Source: Roseibium litorale (lineage in GTDB: Bacteria; Pseudomonadota; Alphaproteobacteria; Rhizobiales; Stappiaceae). From it: a DNA stretch of 64,000 nucleotides. Under the pieces are notes generated by a model that was given only the letters and a program-made list of their open reading frames with translations, searched no databases and had not been told where the DNA came from. A program made the position numbers and the translations under genes. This document shows, piece after piece, positions 8,694 through 17,075 of the stretch; within the stretch, counting starts at the first letter, position 1, and every line of letters starts with the position of its first letter. The stretch is taken from contig NZ_JACYXI010000002.1 of assembly GCF_014842915.1 (NCBI RefSeq), positions 248,001 through 312,000 of the forward strand. The letters run 5' to 3'.

Positions 8694-8987
8694 TCAGGTG
8701 AAAATCACTTCGTACTGAAAACCCACGTTCTTCTCGGCGACTGGAACGACAAAGAAGTCGTGCTGCCCCAGGCCGTCATGGCCAAAACGATAAATCGATT
8801 GCGGCAGGAACGGATCGCTCGGCCCTTGCCAGAGCAAGGAGAAGGCACCGCCTTCCCGAAGGCCCGATCCCATGGCCTTGACTTCCACTAGCATCAGATC
8901 AACCGCCTCGTTTCCGGCGGAAACGGAAAAGACCTCGCCTTCTACAGGCTTGAAATCATCAATGGTCAATTGCTCGAGAGTCCGCAT
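8694..8987 (-). CDS. DUF6916 family protein
   Basis: A 97-residue protein on the opposite strand, starting MRTLEQLTIDDFKPVEGEVF; GAAGG sits about 7 bases before the ATG at 8987, making this preferable to the longer frame upstream. It shows the DUF6916 pattern: an N-terminal (E)QLT...F...G..F segment, L(M)LVEVKAMGSG, the FSLLWQGP core with P-(F/L)-LPQ-x-(I/T)-Y-R, and a closing HDFFVVPV...QYEVIF. The function of the family is unknown, but members are found next to tail-collar (Mdp) proteins. Convergence with the GNAT gene leaves 26 bases between stops. Confidence 0.78.
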   Translation of the reverse strand: MRTLEQLTIDDFKPVEGEVFSVSAGNEAVDLMLVEVKAMGSGLREGGAFSLLWQGPSDPFLPQSIYRFGHDGLGQHDFFVVPVAEKNVGFQYEVIFT

Positions 8988-9205
8988 GAAATCACCTTCT
9001 TCAAAACCGGCAAACGTTATCTGGATTGAGCAGGAGATAACCTCACAGAAGCTCCCGCTCCTCTCCAAATCCACCTTCAGCCTATTTGTAAATCACGGCT
9101 TCTATCGTTGCAATCAACCCTTACAGCAATTTATGGTCGCACGCCGAGATCCTGCCGCCCGTAAGCTTCCGTGACAACCAGTCTTTAAAAAATGCTCCCT
9201 CCCTC

Positions 9206-9236
9206 TTGAAGCTATAGTGGCTAGAGGTCCTACACA
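9206..9236 (+). promoter_or_regulatory. MerR-family (ZntR/CadR-type) promoter of the metal ATPase
   Basis: TTGAAG at 9206-9211 and TACACA at 9231-9236 are separated by 19 bases, the overlong spacer typical of MerR-regulated promoters. Between them is the dyad CTATAG-TGG-CTAGAG (9212-9226), close to known CadR/ZntR operators. No merR-family gene lies in the window, so the activator must act in trans. Confidence 0.8.
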
Positions 9237-9262
9237 TGGGTCAATCAGGAAAGGATTGCCCC

Positions 9263-11530
9263 ATGACCAGTCCCATGCAGACCCGTTTCAGGGTGTCCGG
9301 TATGGATTGCGCAAGCTGCGCCGCCAAGATCGGCACGGCGGCCCGCCGGTATCCCGGTATTGAAGACGCCGCAGTCTCCGTTGCAGCGGCCACGTTGACA
9401 CTCACGCATTCGCGCGAAGCAGATCTCCAGGGGCTCAGCCGCAAGATCGAGGGGCTGGGCTATGATCTGGTCCCCCTTCCCGCGCCCTCCCCCTCCGGCA
9501 GGTCTGCTCCGGCTGCGGCTCACCCTCACGCAGAAGCCTGCGGCTGCGGTCATCCCCATGGAAGTGATGATGAGCCTCATTCTCACAGGGATTCCAAAAG
9601 CGGCAAACAGGAACATCATGACGATGACGATCATGGTCAGAATCATGGGCACCACCACGAACCGGTGGAGGGGGCCTGGTGGAAGAGCAAGAAGGGAAAG
9701 CAGACCCTTCTGACTGGCGCCGCGCTGGTCCTTGCTTATTGTGTCACCTTGGCGGTACCTGCCCTGGAGCCCAATGCCTTCACCCTGGCCATGCTGTTTG
9801 GTCTGGTTCCGATCGCCCGGCGTGCCTTCATGGCGGCCAAGGCGGGCACGCCTTTTTCCATTGAAATGCTCATGACCGTTGCTGCCACTGGCGCGGTTGT
9901 CCTCCAGGCAACAGAAGAAGCGGCGATGGTCGTGTTCCTGTTCCTGATCGGCGAGCTTTTGGAAGGCGTTGCCGCCAGAAAGGCCCGGGATGGTATTACG
10001 GCGCTTAGCGCCCTGGTGCCCAGGACGGCCTTTGTGGAAACGGGCAAGGGGATTGAGGAAGTGCCTGCCGACAGCCTTCAGGTTGGCGCCCTCATCCTGG
10101 TCCGGCCAGGCGACCGGGTTCCGGCGGATGGCACAATCGTCTCCGGAAGCAGCTCTTTGAACGAAGCGCCTGTGACCGGGGAAAGTGTCCCGGTTCACAA
10201 ACAGACCGGAGAGCCTGTGCTGGCGGGAACCGTCAATGGCGATGGGGCCTTGAAGGTTCAAGTCACGGCTGCCGCTCAAGACAATACGATTGCCCGTGTG
10301 GTCAAGCTGGTGGAGGAAGCCCAGGAAACCAAAGCGCCGACAGAACGGTTTATCGACCGGTTTTCCCGCTATTACACGCCGGGTGTGGTGGCCATGGCAG
10401 CGCTTGTGGCTTTCCTGCCGCCGCTTCTGGCCGGTGGAGCGTGGGATGAGTGGGTCTATAAGGGTCTCGCCATCCTTCTGATCGGATGTCCCTGCGCCTT
10501 GGTGATCTCGACCCCTGCGGCGATCGCGGCTTCCCTGTCTGCCGGGGCGCGCCGCGGTCTCCTGATGAAAGGCGGCGCGGTTCTGGAGCAACTCGGCCGT
10601 CTCACCGCCATTGCTTTCGACAAGACGGGCACCCTGACCGAAGGCAAGCCTCAGGTGACCCGTGTCCTGGCCTTTGAAAGGCCGGAGGCCGAGGTCCTGA
10701 GCCTGGCAGCCGCGCTTGAAACCGGCTCCAGCCATCCGCTGGCTGAGGCAATTCTGACCAAAGCAAAGGCAGATGGTCTTTCCATCCCTGCGTCTGAGAC
10801 CAATTCGGCTCTCGGAGGCAAGGGCGTTCGCGGTCTGGTCAATGGCGAAGAGATCTTCCTGGGCTCCGTCAAGGCCGCCGGGGAACTGGCTGATCTCCCG
10901 GTTGAGCAGTTGAACGCGATCACGGCTTTGCATGATCAGGGGCAGACCGTGTCCGTGCTCATTGCAGGCGGCAGGCCCGCGGGCGCCATCGCCATGCGCG
11001 ACGAGCCGCGGGACGATTCAATCCAGGGTCTCCAGCTGCTCACCTCCGCCGGTATCCGCACTCTCATGCTGACCGGCGACAATGCCCGCACGGCCAAGGC
11101 GGTCAGCGAAAGGCTCGGCATCGAAATGCGTGCGGACCTTTTGCCAGAGGACAAGCAGCGCATCGTGACAGAGCTGAAGGGGCAAGGCTTCGTGGTCGGC
11201 AAGGTCGGTGACGGTATCAACGACGCCCCTGCCCTTGCTGCCGCTGACATTGGCATTGCCATGGGCGGCGGCACGGATGTGGCTCTGGAAACCGCTGATG
11301 CCGCCGTCCTTCATGGCCGGGTGTCCGATGTGGCTGCCATGATCCGCCTGTCGCAACGGACCATGCGCAACATCTTCCAGAACATCACCATCGCGCTCGG
11401 GTTGAAAGCTGTTTTCCTGGTGACCACCATCGCCGGGATCACGGGGCTTTGGCCTGCCATTCTGGCGGATACCGGGGCGACGGTGCTGGTCACGCTGAAT
11501 GCCTTGCGGCTTCTGCGTCCGGTGCGGTGA
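9263..11530 (+). CDS. zntA: Heavy-metal translocating P1B-type ATPase (Zn2+/Cd2+/Pb2+ exporter)
   Basis: A 755-residue inner-membrane pump exporting divalent metal at the cost of ATP. The order is: HMA domain with GMDCASC (residues 13-19), a His/Asp-rich metal-binding linker (about 86-132), membrane segments, TGES actuator loop (307-310), the CPC transmembrane metal site (409-411), DKTGT phosphorylation loop (Asp453), HP motif, and GDGINDAPAL. A CPC motif with a CxxC HMA domain and His-rich linker indicates the Zn/Cd/Pb class (ZntA/CadA), not the Cu class. The ATG at 9263 is chosen because AGGAAAGG lies 8 bases upstream and the upstream ATG (9236) overlaps the -10 element. It ends 41 bases inside the 3' end of the convergent kinase gene. 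Confidence 0.93.
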   Translation: MTSPMQTRFRVSGMDCASCAAKIGTAARRYPGIEDAAVSVAAATLTLTHSREADLQGLSRKIEGLGYDLVPLPAPSPSGRSAPAAAHPHAEACGCGHPHGSDDEPHSHRDSKSGKQEHHDDDDHGQNHGHHHEPVEGAWWKSKKGKQTLLTGAALVLAYCVTLAVPALEPNAFTLAMLFGLVPIARRAFMAAKAGTPFSIEMLMTVAATGAVVLQATEEAAMVVFLFLIGELLEGVAARKARDGITALSALVPRTAFVETGKGIEEVPADSLQVGALILVRPGDRVPADGTIVSGSSSLNEAPVTGESVPVHKQTGEPVLAGTVNGDGALKVQVTAAAQDNTIARVVKLVEEAQETKAPTERFIDRFSRYYTPGVVAMAALVAFLPPLLAGGAWDEWVYKGLAILLIGCPCALVISTPAAIAASLSAGARRGLLMKGGAVLEQLGRLTAIAFDKTGTLTEGKPQVTRVLAFERPEAEVLSLAAALETGSSHPLAEAILTKAKADGLSIPASETNSALGGKGVRGLVNGEEIFLGSVKAAGELADLPVEQLNAITALHDQGQTVSVLIAGGRPAGAIAMRDEPRDDSIQGLQLLTSAGIRTLMLTGDNARTAKAVSERLGIEMRADLLPEDKQRIVTELKGQGFVVGKVGDGINDAPALAAADIGIAMGGGTDVALETADAAVLHGRVSDVAAMIRLSQRTMRNIFQNITIALGLKAVFLVTTIAGITGLWPAILADTGATVLVTLNALRLLRPVR

Positions 11531-13643
11531 CAGCCCGTTCAGGTCTTCCTGCCGCGAGTGGAAAGCTGAGCGTTACCACCGTGCCCTCTCCCGGCACCGA
11601 GGCAATCCGGACATCGCCACCGGATTGCCGCATGAACCCATAGACCATGGCCAGTCCGAGACCAGCACCGCCAGTCTCGGACCGTGTGGTGAAATAGGGC
11701 TCGAAGGCCTTGTCCACGACCTCCGGCGACATGCCTGTGCCACTGTCTTTCACGCTGATCTCCAGAAAACGGCCAGAGAGGCTCGCGGCAATGGTGATCG
11801 TTCCGCCGCCCGGCATAGCGGCAGAGGCATTCAGGCAGAGGTTCAGGATCGATTGCTCGAACAGGGCCGGGTCGATCTGAACCGTCGGGAGGTCTGGCAC
11901 AGTCTCCAGACGAACCGCGCAGTCTGGCCCGACCGCAATTTCCAGAACATCGGTCATGCCGCGCAGGAACGCCGCAACATTCAGAGGCCTGGGATTAATC
12001 GGCTGCTGGCTGCCCACCGACAACATGCTGCTTGCCAGCGCCCGGCCACGGTCGGCCGCCTTGCGGATGCGGGCGATGTGGCGTCGCTGCTTGCCGTCAA
12101 ACCGGTCGTCCCGCTCCAGAAGCCCAAGGCTGCCGGTGATGATGCCGATCATGTTGCCCACTTCATGGCTCACCTGATGGGTCATGCGCATGAAACCATC
12201 CAGCCGCTGCGCCTTGGCAGCTTCGGCTTCCTGCCGGTCGGCCTGGGTAATGTCCCGCGCAAGCAATATGACGCCGCCATCTGCCTGTCTCGACAGGGAG
12301 ATTTCCGTGACGCTGCCGCTGATGTCCCGGTGCCGGACGGAGGCGGAGCCGGCCAGAGTGCCAGGGGAACCTTCTCCCGGCAAGAGATCCGGATCAATCT
12401 CCGGAATGGACTCGACAAAACGGCGCAAGGCCATCTTGCGGGCAGAACCGTTCCGGCCCATCAGCTGGATCACACGCCGGTTCATGGTAATCGGCTGACC
12501 GGCAGGATCGAACAGCGCAATCCCTTCATTCATGCTGCGGAAGGTGGAGCGGATGGTGCGGGCCGCCGCTTCTGCGGTCCGCCGCAAACGGGTGACACGC
12601 TCAACACTTTCCCGGAAGGCGCGAAAGGCATCGCGAAGCTGCAACAGCTCGCTCTCGTCGCCCTCATAGTCGGGCGGCCCTACATCCTTGCGTCCCTTGG
12701 CCAGCCCGTTCATGCCCTGCGCCAGCTCGACGATCCCCCGGGACACGCGCATCACGGTGCGGATGGAAAGGATTGCCGCGATCATCACCAGCAGCGCCAC
12801 AAGGGCTGTGGCCGTCAGAAACCGGCTCAGGCTCTGGGAGGCGGACTGGATGTTTGAGTCCAGCGTGCGGGTGACGATCCCGGACTGGGTCTCGGTGGCT
12901 TCCGAGAGGTCTCTCGCCACCTGGTTCAGCCGCACCACCGACGAGCGGATGGCATACATTTCCAGAAGATACTGGGTCTGGGCGTCGAACACCTTGTCAT
13001 AAGGAACGAGCATATCCGCAGGCAAAGGCGGCGGTCCGGCAATCGTGTCGACCGGCATCGTCTCCTGAACATATCTCCGGCGCAGTTCTCCGAGCTGAAA
13101 CAGGCTGTCCGCGGTGGAGACGAGTTGCACGATGGAGTTTAAGCGGCGTCTCAGGTCCTTGTTGGAAATATCGCTGCCAACAGCGATTTCGCCTAAAGCT
13201 GTGGCTGCCTTTGCCTTGTGCTGCTGGGCGGCTTCCGCATTGGCCGCCAGAAGCAGCGTCTGCTCGCGGATGGCCTGCAGCAGGGAGATGATCCGCTCTT
13301 CCGCCGCGCCATAAACGGACCCGCCGGAGGGCTGGCGTTGAACGGCCGCCAGCAGCGTATCCGCCTGTTCCACCAGGGCCCGGCTCTTGGCAGACACCCG
13401 ATAGGGAGATGTGGCGTTGATCAGGAACGGTGCACTGGACACAAGGTCCGACACCTGCCGCGAGACAAGAGAGGCCTTGGCAAGGCTGGAATAGGCATCC
13501 AGCCTGTAGGCGGTCATCTCGTCCCGCGCCTTGGCAAGGCCATAGATGGCAATTGCGGACAGACAGATCACCAGCGCGCAGATCAGCCCGATGGCAAAGG
13601 GCAGACGGAAGGCTATGGAGGCTAGAAACGGGCGGCTGATCAC
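11490..13643 (-). CDS. Membrane sensor histidine kinase of a two-component system
   Basis: A 717-residue kinase starting at GTG 13643, whose first bases overlap the response regulator's stop (GTGA), implying translational coupling. It has TM1 at 12-36, a long helical periplasmic domain of about 240 residues, TM2 at 275-296, a HAMP region (about 297-350), a PAS-like segment (365-465), a HisKA box with phosphoacceptor His493 (HQVSHEVGNMIG), an N-box near NLCLNASAAM, then DSGTGMS and GGAGLGLAMV. The all-helical periplasmic domain resembles that of PgtB/TorS-like kinases that sense through a partner binding protein. The neighbouring divergent binding-protein gene is the obvious partner; that is inference. 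It overlaps the ATPase gene tail-to-tail by 41 bp. Confidence 0.9.
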   Translation of the reverse strand: MISRPFLASIAFRLPFAIGLICALVICLSAIAIYGLAKARDEMTAYRLDAYSSLAKASLVSRQVSDLVSSAPFLINATSPYRVSAKSRALVEQADTLLAAVQRQPSGGSVYGAAEERIISLLQAIREQTLLLAANAEAAQQHKAKAATALGEIAVGSDISNKDLRRRLNSIVQLVSTADSLFQLGELRRRYVQETMPVDTIAGPPPLPADMLVPYDKVFDAQTQYLLEMYAIRSSVVRLNQVARDLSEATETQSGIVTRTLDSNIQSASQSLSRFLTATALVALLVMIAAILSIRTVMRVSRGIVELAQGMNGLAKGRKDVGPPDYEGDESELLQLRDAFRAFRESVERVTRLRRTAEAAARTIRSTFRSMNEGIALFDPAGQPITMNRRVIQLMGRNGSARKMALRRFVESIPEIDPDLLPGEGSPGTLAGSASVRHRDISGSVTEISLSRQADGGVILLARDITQADRQEAEAAKAQRLDGFMRMTHQVSHEVGNMIGIITGSLGLLERDDRFDGKQRRHIARIRKAADRGRALASSMLSVGSQQPINPRPLNVAAFLRGMTDVLEIAVGPDCAVRLETVPDLPTVQIDPALFEQSILNLCLNASAAMPGGGTITIAASLSGRFLEISVKDSGTGMSPEVVDKAFEPYFTTRSETGGAGLGLAMVYGFMRQSGGDVRIASVPGEGTVVTLSFPLAAGRPERAVTAPDAEAARHSA

Positions 13644-14392
13644 GGAACCTGAGGCCCGCCCCCGTCGAGATGCAGGATATAGCCTTTGCCGCGCCTTGTG
13701 CGGATGTGCCGGGGCAGATCCGGATTGGGCTCGATCTTCCGCCGCAGCCGCAGCACCAGAACGTCCACATTGCGGTCGACATGACGGTCTGTCTCTGCAC
13801 CGAGCTGTTCCAGGATCTGCGCACGGCTGACCGGTTTGTCCGGTGTCGAAGCCAGGATTTCCAGCAGCGAGAATTCGGCGGACGTGAGCGTGCGGCTTGG
13901 GTCGCTGTTGCAGGTGGCCCGGCGGTTGGCGAGGTCCACGGACCAGTCGCCCAGGATCAGATGACCGCATCCGGTGACGGAAACAGGTTCAGGCACGGGC
14001 TGCTCCGTGCGGATGGACGGATTGGTCCGGCGCAGAACGGCCTTGATGCGCGCTGTCAGTTCAATCGGTTCGAAGGGTTTGACGACATAGTCATCGGCAG
14101 CCGTTTCCAGGCCCAAGACACGGTCCGCGGCACTGCCTGCAGCCGTCACCATGACGATGCCTACGTCCCGTTCGCTCCGGAGCCTCTGGGCAAAGGTGCG
14201 CCCCGATGTGCCGGGCAGGTTGTGATCGACCAGAACGAGACTGACATCCTGCTGCGCGAGAACGGCCGCGGCCTCCTCTGCCGACCCGGCACAGACCGGA
14301 TCCCAGCCTTCTGCTTCTATTAGATCGCAGATGAGCTCCGACATGTCCGGATCGTCCTCAACGATCAGGATTCGAACCTTTTGACTCAGCAC
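13640..14392 (-). CDS. OmpR/PhoB-family response regulator
   Basis: A 250-residue regulator starting at GTG 14392 with GGGAGGA about 8 bases upstream. Receiver domain: acidic pair Asp13/Asp14, phosphoacceptor Asp56 (VLVDHNLPG), Thr83 and Lys105 (DDYVVKPFEP). The C-terminal winged-helix DNA-binding domain (about 150-245) has LTSAEFSLLEILAS and the wing end RTRRGKGYIL. It is first in an operon with the histidine kinase and divergent from the solute-uptake genes. The intergenic region between them is packed with direct and inverted repeats, so it most likely controls that locus. In the Salmonella Pgt phosphoglycerate system the regulator is NtrC-like, so the regulator class differs here. Confidence 0.93.
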   Translation of the reverse strand: MLSQKVRILIVEDDPDMSELICDLIEAEGWDPVCAGSAEEAAAVLAQQDVSLVLVDHNLPGTSGRTFAQRLRSERDVGIVMVTAAGSAADRVLGLETAADDYVVKPFEPIELTARIKAVLRRTNPSIRTEQPVPEPVSVTGCGHLILGDWSVDLANRRATCNSDPSRTLTSAEFSLLEILASTPDKPVSRAQILEQLGAETDRHVDRNVDVLVLRLRRKIEPNPDLPRHIRTRRGKGYILHLDGGGPQVP

Positions 14393-14461
14393 GCTTCAGT
14401 CCTCCCGCACGCATCATAGAAGCACGCGCTGGGAAGTTCAAAGTCCTGATTTTCCTTGGGT

Positions 14462-14545
14462 TTGTAACAATTGTAACAATTGCAAGAGCTGAAACCATTT
14501 TACGGTTTCCGTGCAACAACAGTAACCATTCTGTTGTTGCACGGA
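14462..14545. promoter_or_regulatory. Divergent control region with direct repeats and two palindromes
   Basis: Between the regulator gene and the binding-protein gene lie: a direct repeat TTGTAACAA-TTGTAACAA-TTG (14462-14482), an inverted repeat GAAACC/GGTTTC (14491-14496 and 14504-14509), and a perfect 15-bp-arm palindrome (14508-14522 against 14531-14545, 8-base loop TAACCATT). The direct repeats fit an OmpR-type operator. The long palindrome could be an operator or an mRNA-leader hairpin. Confidence 0.65.
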
Positions 14546-14608
14546 GGCCTTCCCCTGCCCATGCTTGCAACAGCTCGGGGAAGAGGAACCGGGGCTGGGA
14601 GGATCAAG

Positions 14609-15631
14609 GTGAAAGCGAAGCTTGCGATCAGCGCAGGGCTTGCTCTTTGGGCATGCAGCGCAGTTCCATCACATGCCGGAGAACGGTTGAACGTTCTGTG
14701 CGGCGTGGATGTGGACTGGTGCGCGGCCATGGAAGCCGCTTTCGAACGCAGCAGCGGCCTCGACATTGTCATGACCCGCAAGAGCACCGGTGAGATTCTG
14801 GATGAGATCCGTGCTGGCCGGGACGCACCCTCCGTTGACGTCTGGTGGGGCGGAACTGGCGACACCCATCTTCAGGCTGCGGCAGAAGGCCTGCTGGAGC
14901 CTTACACCTCACCCGCGGAAGCCGGTCTTCTGCCCTGGGCCCGGAATTTTCACGACATGTCGGACGGCCAAGCATCAGGTGTTTACGCTGGCGCTCTCGG
15001 TTTTGCCTATAATTCAGAGGTGCTTGAGGCCAAGAACCTCCCTGCCCCCACTTGCTGGAACGACCTGACGTCACCTGCTTACCGGGGGCTGGTTCAGATC
15101 GCCAATCCGGAAACCTCCGGCACCGCCTATACGGCACTTGCTACGCTGATCCAGCTCTTCGGCGAAGATGAGGCCTTCACCTATTTTCGGGACCTGAGCG
15201 CCAATGTGGCAAAGTTCACGACCTCGGGATCTGCGCCCGTCAAGGCAGCCGCCCGCGGTGAAACGATGATCGGCATTTCCTTTATCCATGACGCGGTGAC
15301 CCAGAAAAGCAGCGGCGCGCCACTGGTGATCGTCGCCCCGTGCGAGGGGACAGGCTACGAGATCGGCGCGGTCAGCATTGTCCGCGGCACCAAGCTCAAG
15401 GCACTCGCGCAGAGCTTCGTGGATTTTACCTTGAGCGCTGAGGGACAGGCAACGGGTGCGGCCTCAGGCCAGAACCAGGTGCCGTCGAACGCCAAAGCGC
15501 TTTTACCGACAGCGGCTCCGGACATCTCATTGATCCGGATGGTGGATTACGATTTCGCGACTTTCGGGTCACCAGACCAGAGGCGCAGGATTCTGGACCG
15601 GTTTGAAAAGGAGGTTGCCCTCACCAACTGA
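14609..15631 (+). CDS. AfuA/PgtC-like periplasmic binding protein, first copy
   Basis: A 340-residue protein starting at GTG 14609 with GGGAGG 6 bases upstream; a signal peptide ends at about residue 23 (SAVPSHA). It is a type-2 (Fbp/AfuA-like) solute-binding protein: DVWWGGTGD, VYAGALGFAYN, NPETSGTAYTAL, the FIHDAV segment and APCEGTGYEIG. The last two features occur in AfuA proteins that bind sugar phosphates rather than iron; the tyrosine pair typical of ferric FbpA is not seen. It is a paralogue of the next gene, not a duplicate in sequence. Placed directly opposite a two-component system, it may be the sensory partner of the kinase (as PgtC is in the Pgt system) rather than, or as well as, a transport receptor. 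Confidence 0.85.
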   Translation: MKAKLAISAGLALWACSAVPSHAGERLNVLCGVDVDWCAAMEAAFERSSGLDIVMTRKSTGEILDEIRAGRDAPSVDVWWGGTGDTHLQAAAEGLLEPYTSPAEAGLLPWARNFHDMSDGQASGVYAGALGFAYNSEVLEAKNLPAPTCWNDLTSPAYRGLVQIANPETSGTAYTALATLIQLFGEDEAFTYFRDLSANVAKFTTSGSAPVKAAARGETMIGISFIHDAVTQKSSGAPLVIVAPCEGTGYEIGAVSIVRGTKLKALAQSFVDFTLSAEGQATGAASGQNQVPSNAKALLPTAAPDISLIRMVDYDFATFGSPDQRRRILDRFEKEVALTN

Positions 15632-15791
15632 CCGGGCCCGGATCGTTCCATCACACCACAGACCATGCCCATCGGGCTGCATTTCGCGGCGCCGGACGGA
15701 GGAGCTTTGCCTTCCGGCACCGCCGAACAACCAAGGACACGCCGCATCCGGATGATCTGGATGACAGCGGTCTTCAAGAGGAGGAAATACC

Positions 15792-16820
15792 ATGACGAAA
15801 AAGACACTTGCCATGCTGACCCTGGCAGCAGGAACCGCGCTTGGCACCAACGCAGCTCTGGCTGCGGGCGAACTGAACTTGATCTGCTCTGCTGACGTTG
15901 TGATCTGTGAGCAGATGAAGGGTGACTTCGAAAAATCCCATGACATTCAGGTCAACATGGTGCGCCTGTCATCCGGCGAAACCTATGCCAAGATCCGCGC
16001 GGAATCCCGCAATCCCAAGACCGACATCTGGTGGGCAGGTACCGGCGATCCCCATCTTCAGGCCGCTTCCGAAGGTCTGACAGCGGAATACAGGTCGGAA
16101 AAGCTTGGTGAGCTGCACGACTGGGCTCAGCGCCAGGCCGAAAGCTCCGGCTTCCGCACCGTCGGCGTCTACGCCGGAGCGCTCGGCTGGGGCTACAACA
16201 CCGACATTGCCGCAAAGAAGAACCTGTCCGAGCCGAAGTGCTGGGCCGATCTCCTGAAGCCGGAGTTGAAGGGCGAAATCCAGATCGCCAACCCGAATTC
16301 TTCCGGCACCGCCTATACCGCCTTGGCGACCCTGGTGCAGATCATGGGTGAAGACGAAGCCTTCGACTATCTGAAAAAGCTGAACGACAACGTATCCCAG
16401 TACACCAAATCCGGCTCTGCTCCAGTCAAGGCTGCGGCGCGCGGTGAAACCGGTCTCGGCATCGTTTTCATGCATGATGCAGTGTCTCAGGTTGCCGAAG
16501 GCTTCCCGGTGAAGGTTGAAGCTCCGTGCGAAGGCACCGGCTATGAAATCGGCTCCATGTCGATCATCAAGGGCGCCCGCAACATGGACAATGCCAAGGT
16601 CTGGTACGACTGGGCCCTGCAGCCGGACGTCCAGTCCCGCATGAAGGATGCCAAGTCCTTCCAGCTGCCGTCCAACAAGAGCGCCGAGATCCCGAAGGAA
16701 GCGCCGCGCTTCGAGAACATCAAGCTGATCGACTACGACTTCACCACCTACGGCAACCCGGACACGCGCAAGGCCCTGCTTGAGCGCTGGGACCGCGAAG
16801 TCGGCGCCATCGCCAACTGA
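15792..16820 (+). CDS. AfuA-like periplasmic solute-binding protein, second copy
   Basis: A 342-residue protein with GAGGAGG about 7 bases before its ATG and a 24-residue signal peptide (AALA). It shares the whole framework of the first copy: DIWWAGTGDPHLQAA, VYAGALGWGYN, NPNSSGTAYTAL, FMHDAV (His228-Asp229) and APCEGTGYEIG (246-254). By analogy with AfuA of the hexose-phosphate AfuABC importer, the HD pair and the Glu of CEGTGYE could contact sugar hydroxyls. It is probably the main transport receptor, as a strong hairpin after its stop could set its transcript above that of the membrane genes. An annotation as iron-binding would rest only on family naming. Confidence 0.87.
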   Translation: MTKKTLAMLTLAAGTALGTNAALAAGELNLICSADVVICEQMKGDFEKSHDIQVNMVRLSSGETYAKIRAESRNPKTDIWWAGTGDPHLQAASEGLTAEYRSEKLGELHDWAQRQAESSGFRTVGVYAGALGWGYNTDIAAKKNLSEPKCWADLLKPELKGEIQIANPNSSGTAYTALATLVQIMGEDEAFDYLKKLNDNVSQYTKSGSAPVKAAARGETGLGIVFMHDAVSQVAEGFPVKVEAPCEGTGYEIGSMSIIKGARNMDNAKVWYDWALQPDVQSRMKDAKSFQLPSNKSAEIPKEAPRFENIKLIDYDFTTYGNPDTRKALLERWDREVGAIAN

Positions 16821-16838
16821 GGCATTTCTTCCCGCTTC

Positions 16839-16867
16839 GTCAGCATCCGGGACTTCCGGGTGCTGAC
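16839..16867 (+). terminator. 12-bp hairpin after the binding-protein gene
   Basis: GTCAGCATCCGG (16839-16850) pairs with CCGGGTGCTGAC (16856-16867) with a single G-T wobble and a 5-base loop. No T-run follows. Such hairpins between binding-protein and permease genes usually protect the upstream mRNA or attenuate transcription. Confidence 0.6.
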
Positions 16868-16888
16868 AGGCAGGCATCCTCCCGCGCC

Positions 16889-16988
16889 GCCCCGGCCTTG
16901 AGCCGGGGCCGTTTCGCCTGTTGTACACGCTCCAGGCAGACAGCACAGCAGGTCAGGTCCCGGATCTCCGCTACGCTGCGTCCGGGAC
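16889..16988. repeat. Dispersed palindromic repeat, family A, copy 1
   Basis: A composite of two palindromes: GCCCCGGC/GCCGGGGC (16889-16909) and GTCCCGGA/TCCGGGAC (16957-16988, ending near GACAGCGCGG). The same two-part arrangement recurs at 35703-35812, in altered form at 30120-30205, and as a half copy in reverse orientation near 61780-61825. It occupies the gap between the binding-protein and permease genes. Confidence 0.65.
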
Positions 16989-17075
16989 AGCGCGGGAAGA
17001 AATGCCCTCACTCGCCCCTCCGGCCTCGCCGGACCGGGCCCCTTTTTCCCGCAGACAGAACGGGCAGGTACAGCC

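Noticed and set aside
9245-10933. Long open frame (562 codons) on the minus strand inside the metal ATPase gene
   Set aside because: It is antisense to an intact, motif-complete P1B-ATPase. Its composition (Arg/Gly/Gln/His-rich) is that of a GC-rich shadow frame, and it has no ribosome site or family features.
11499-12857. Long open frame on the plus strand following the metal ATPase
   Set aside because: Antisense shadow of the histidine kinase catalytic region, where all kinase boxes are present on the minus strand.
14609-16820. Annotation of the binding proteins as ferric-iron receptors
   Set aside because: The family name (AfuA, ferric uptake) suggests iron, but the tyrosine iron ligands of FbpA are not seen. 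The HD and CEGTGYE segments and the adjoining phosphatase favour a phosphorylated organic solute.
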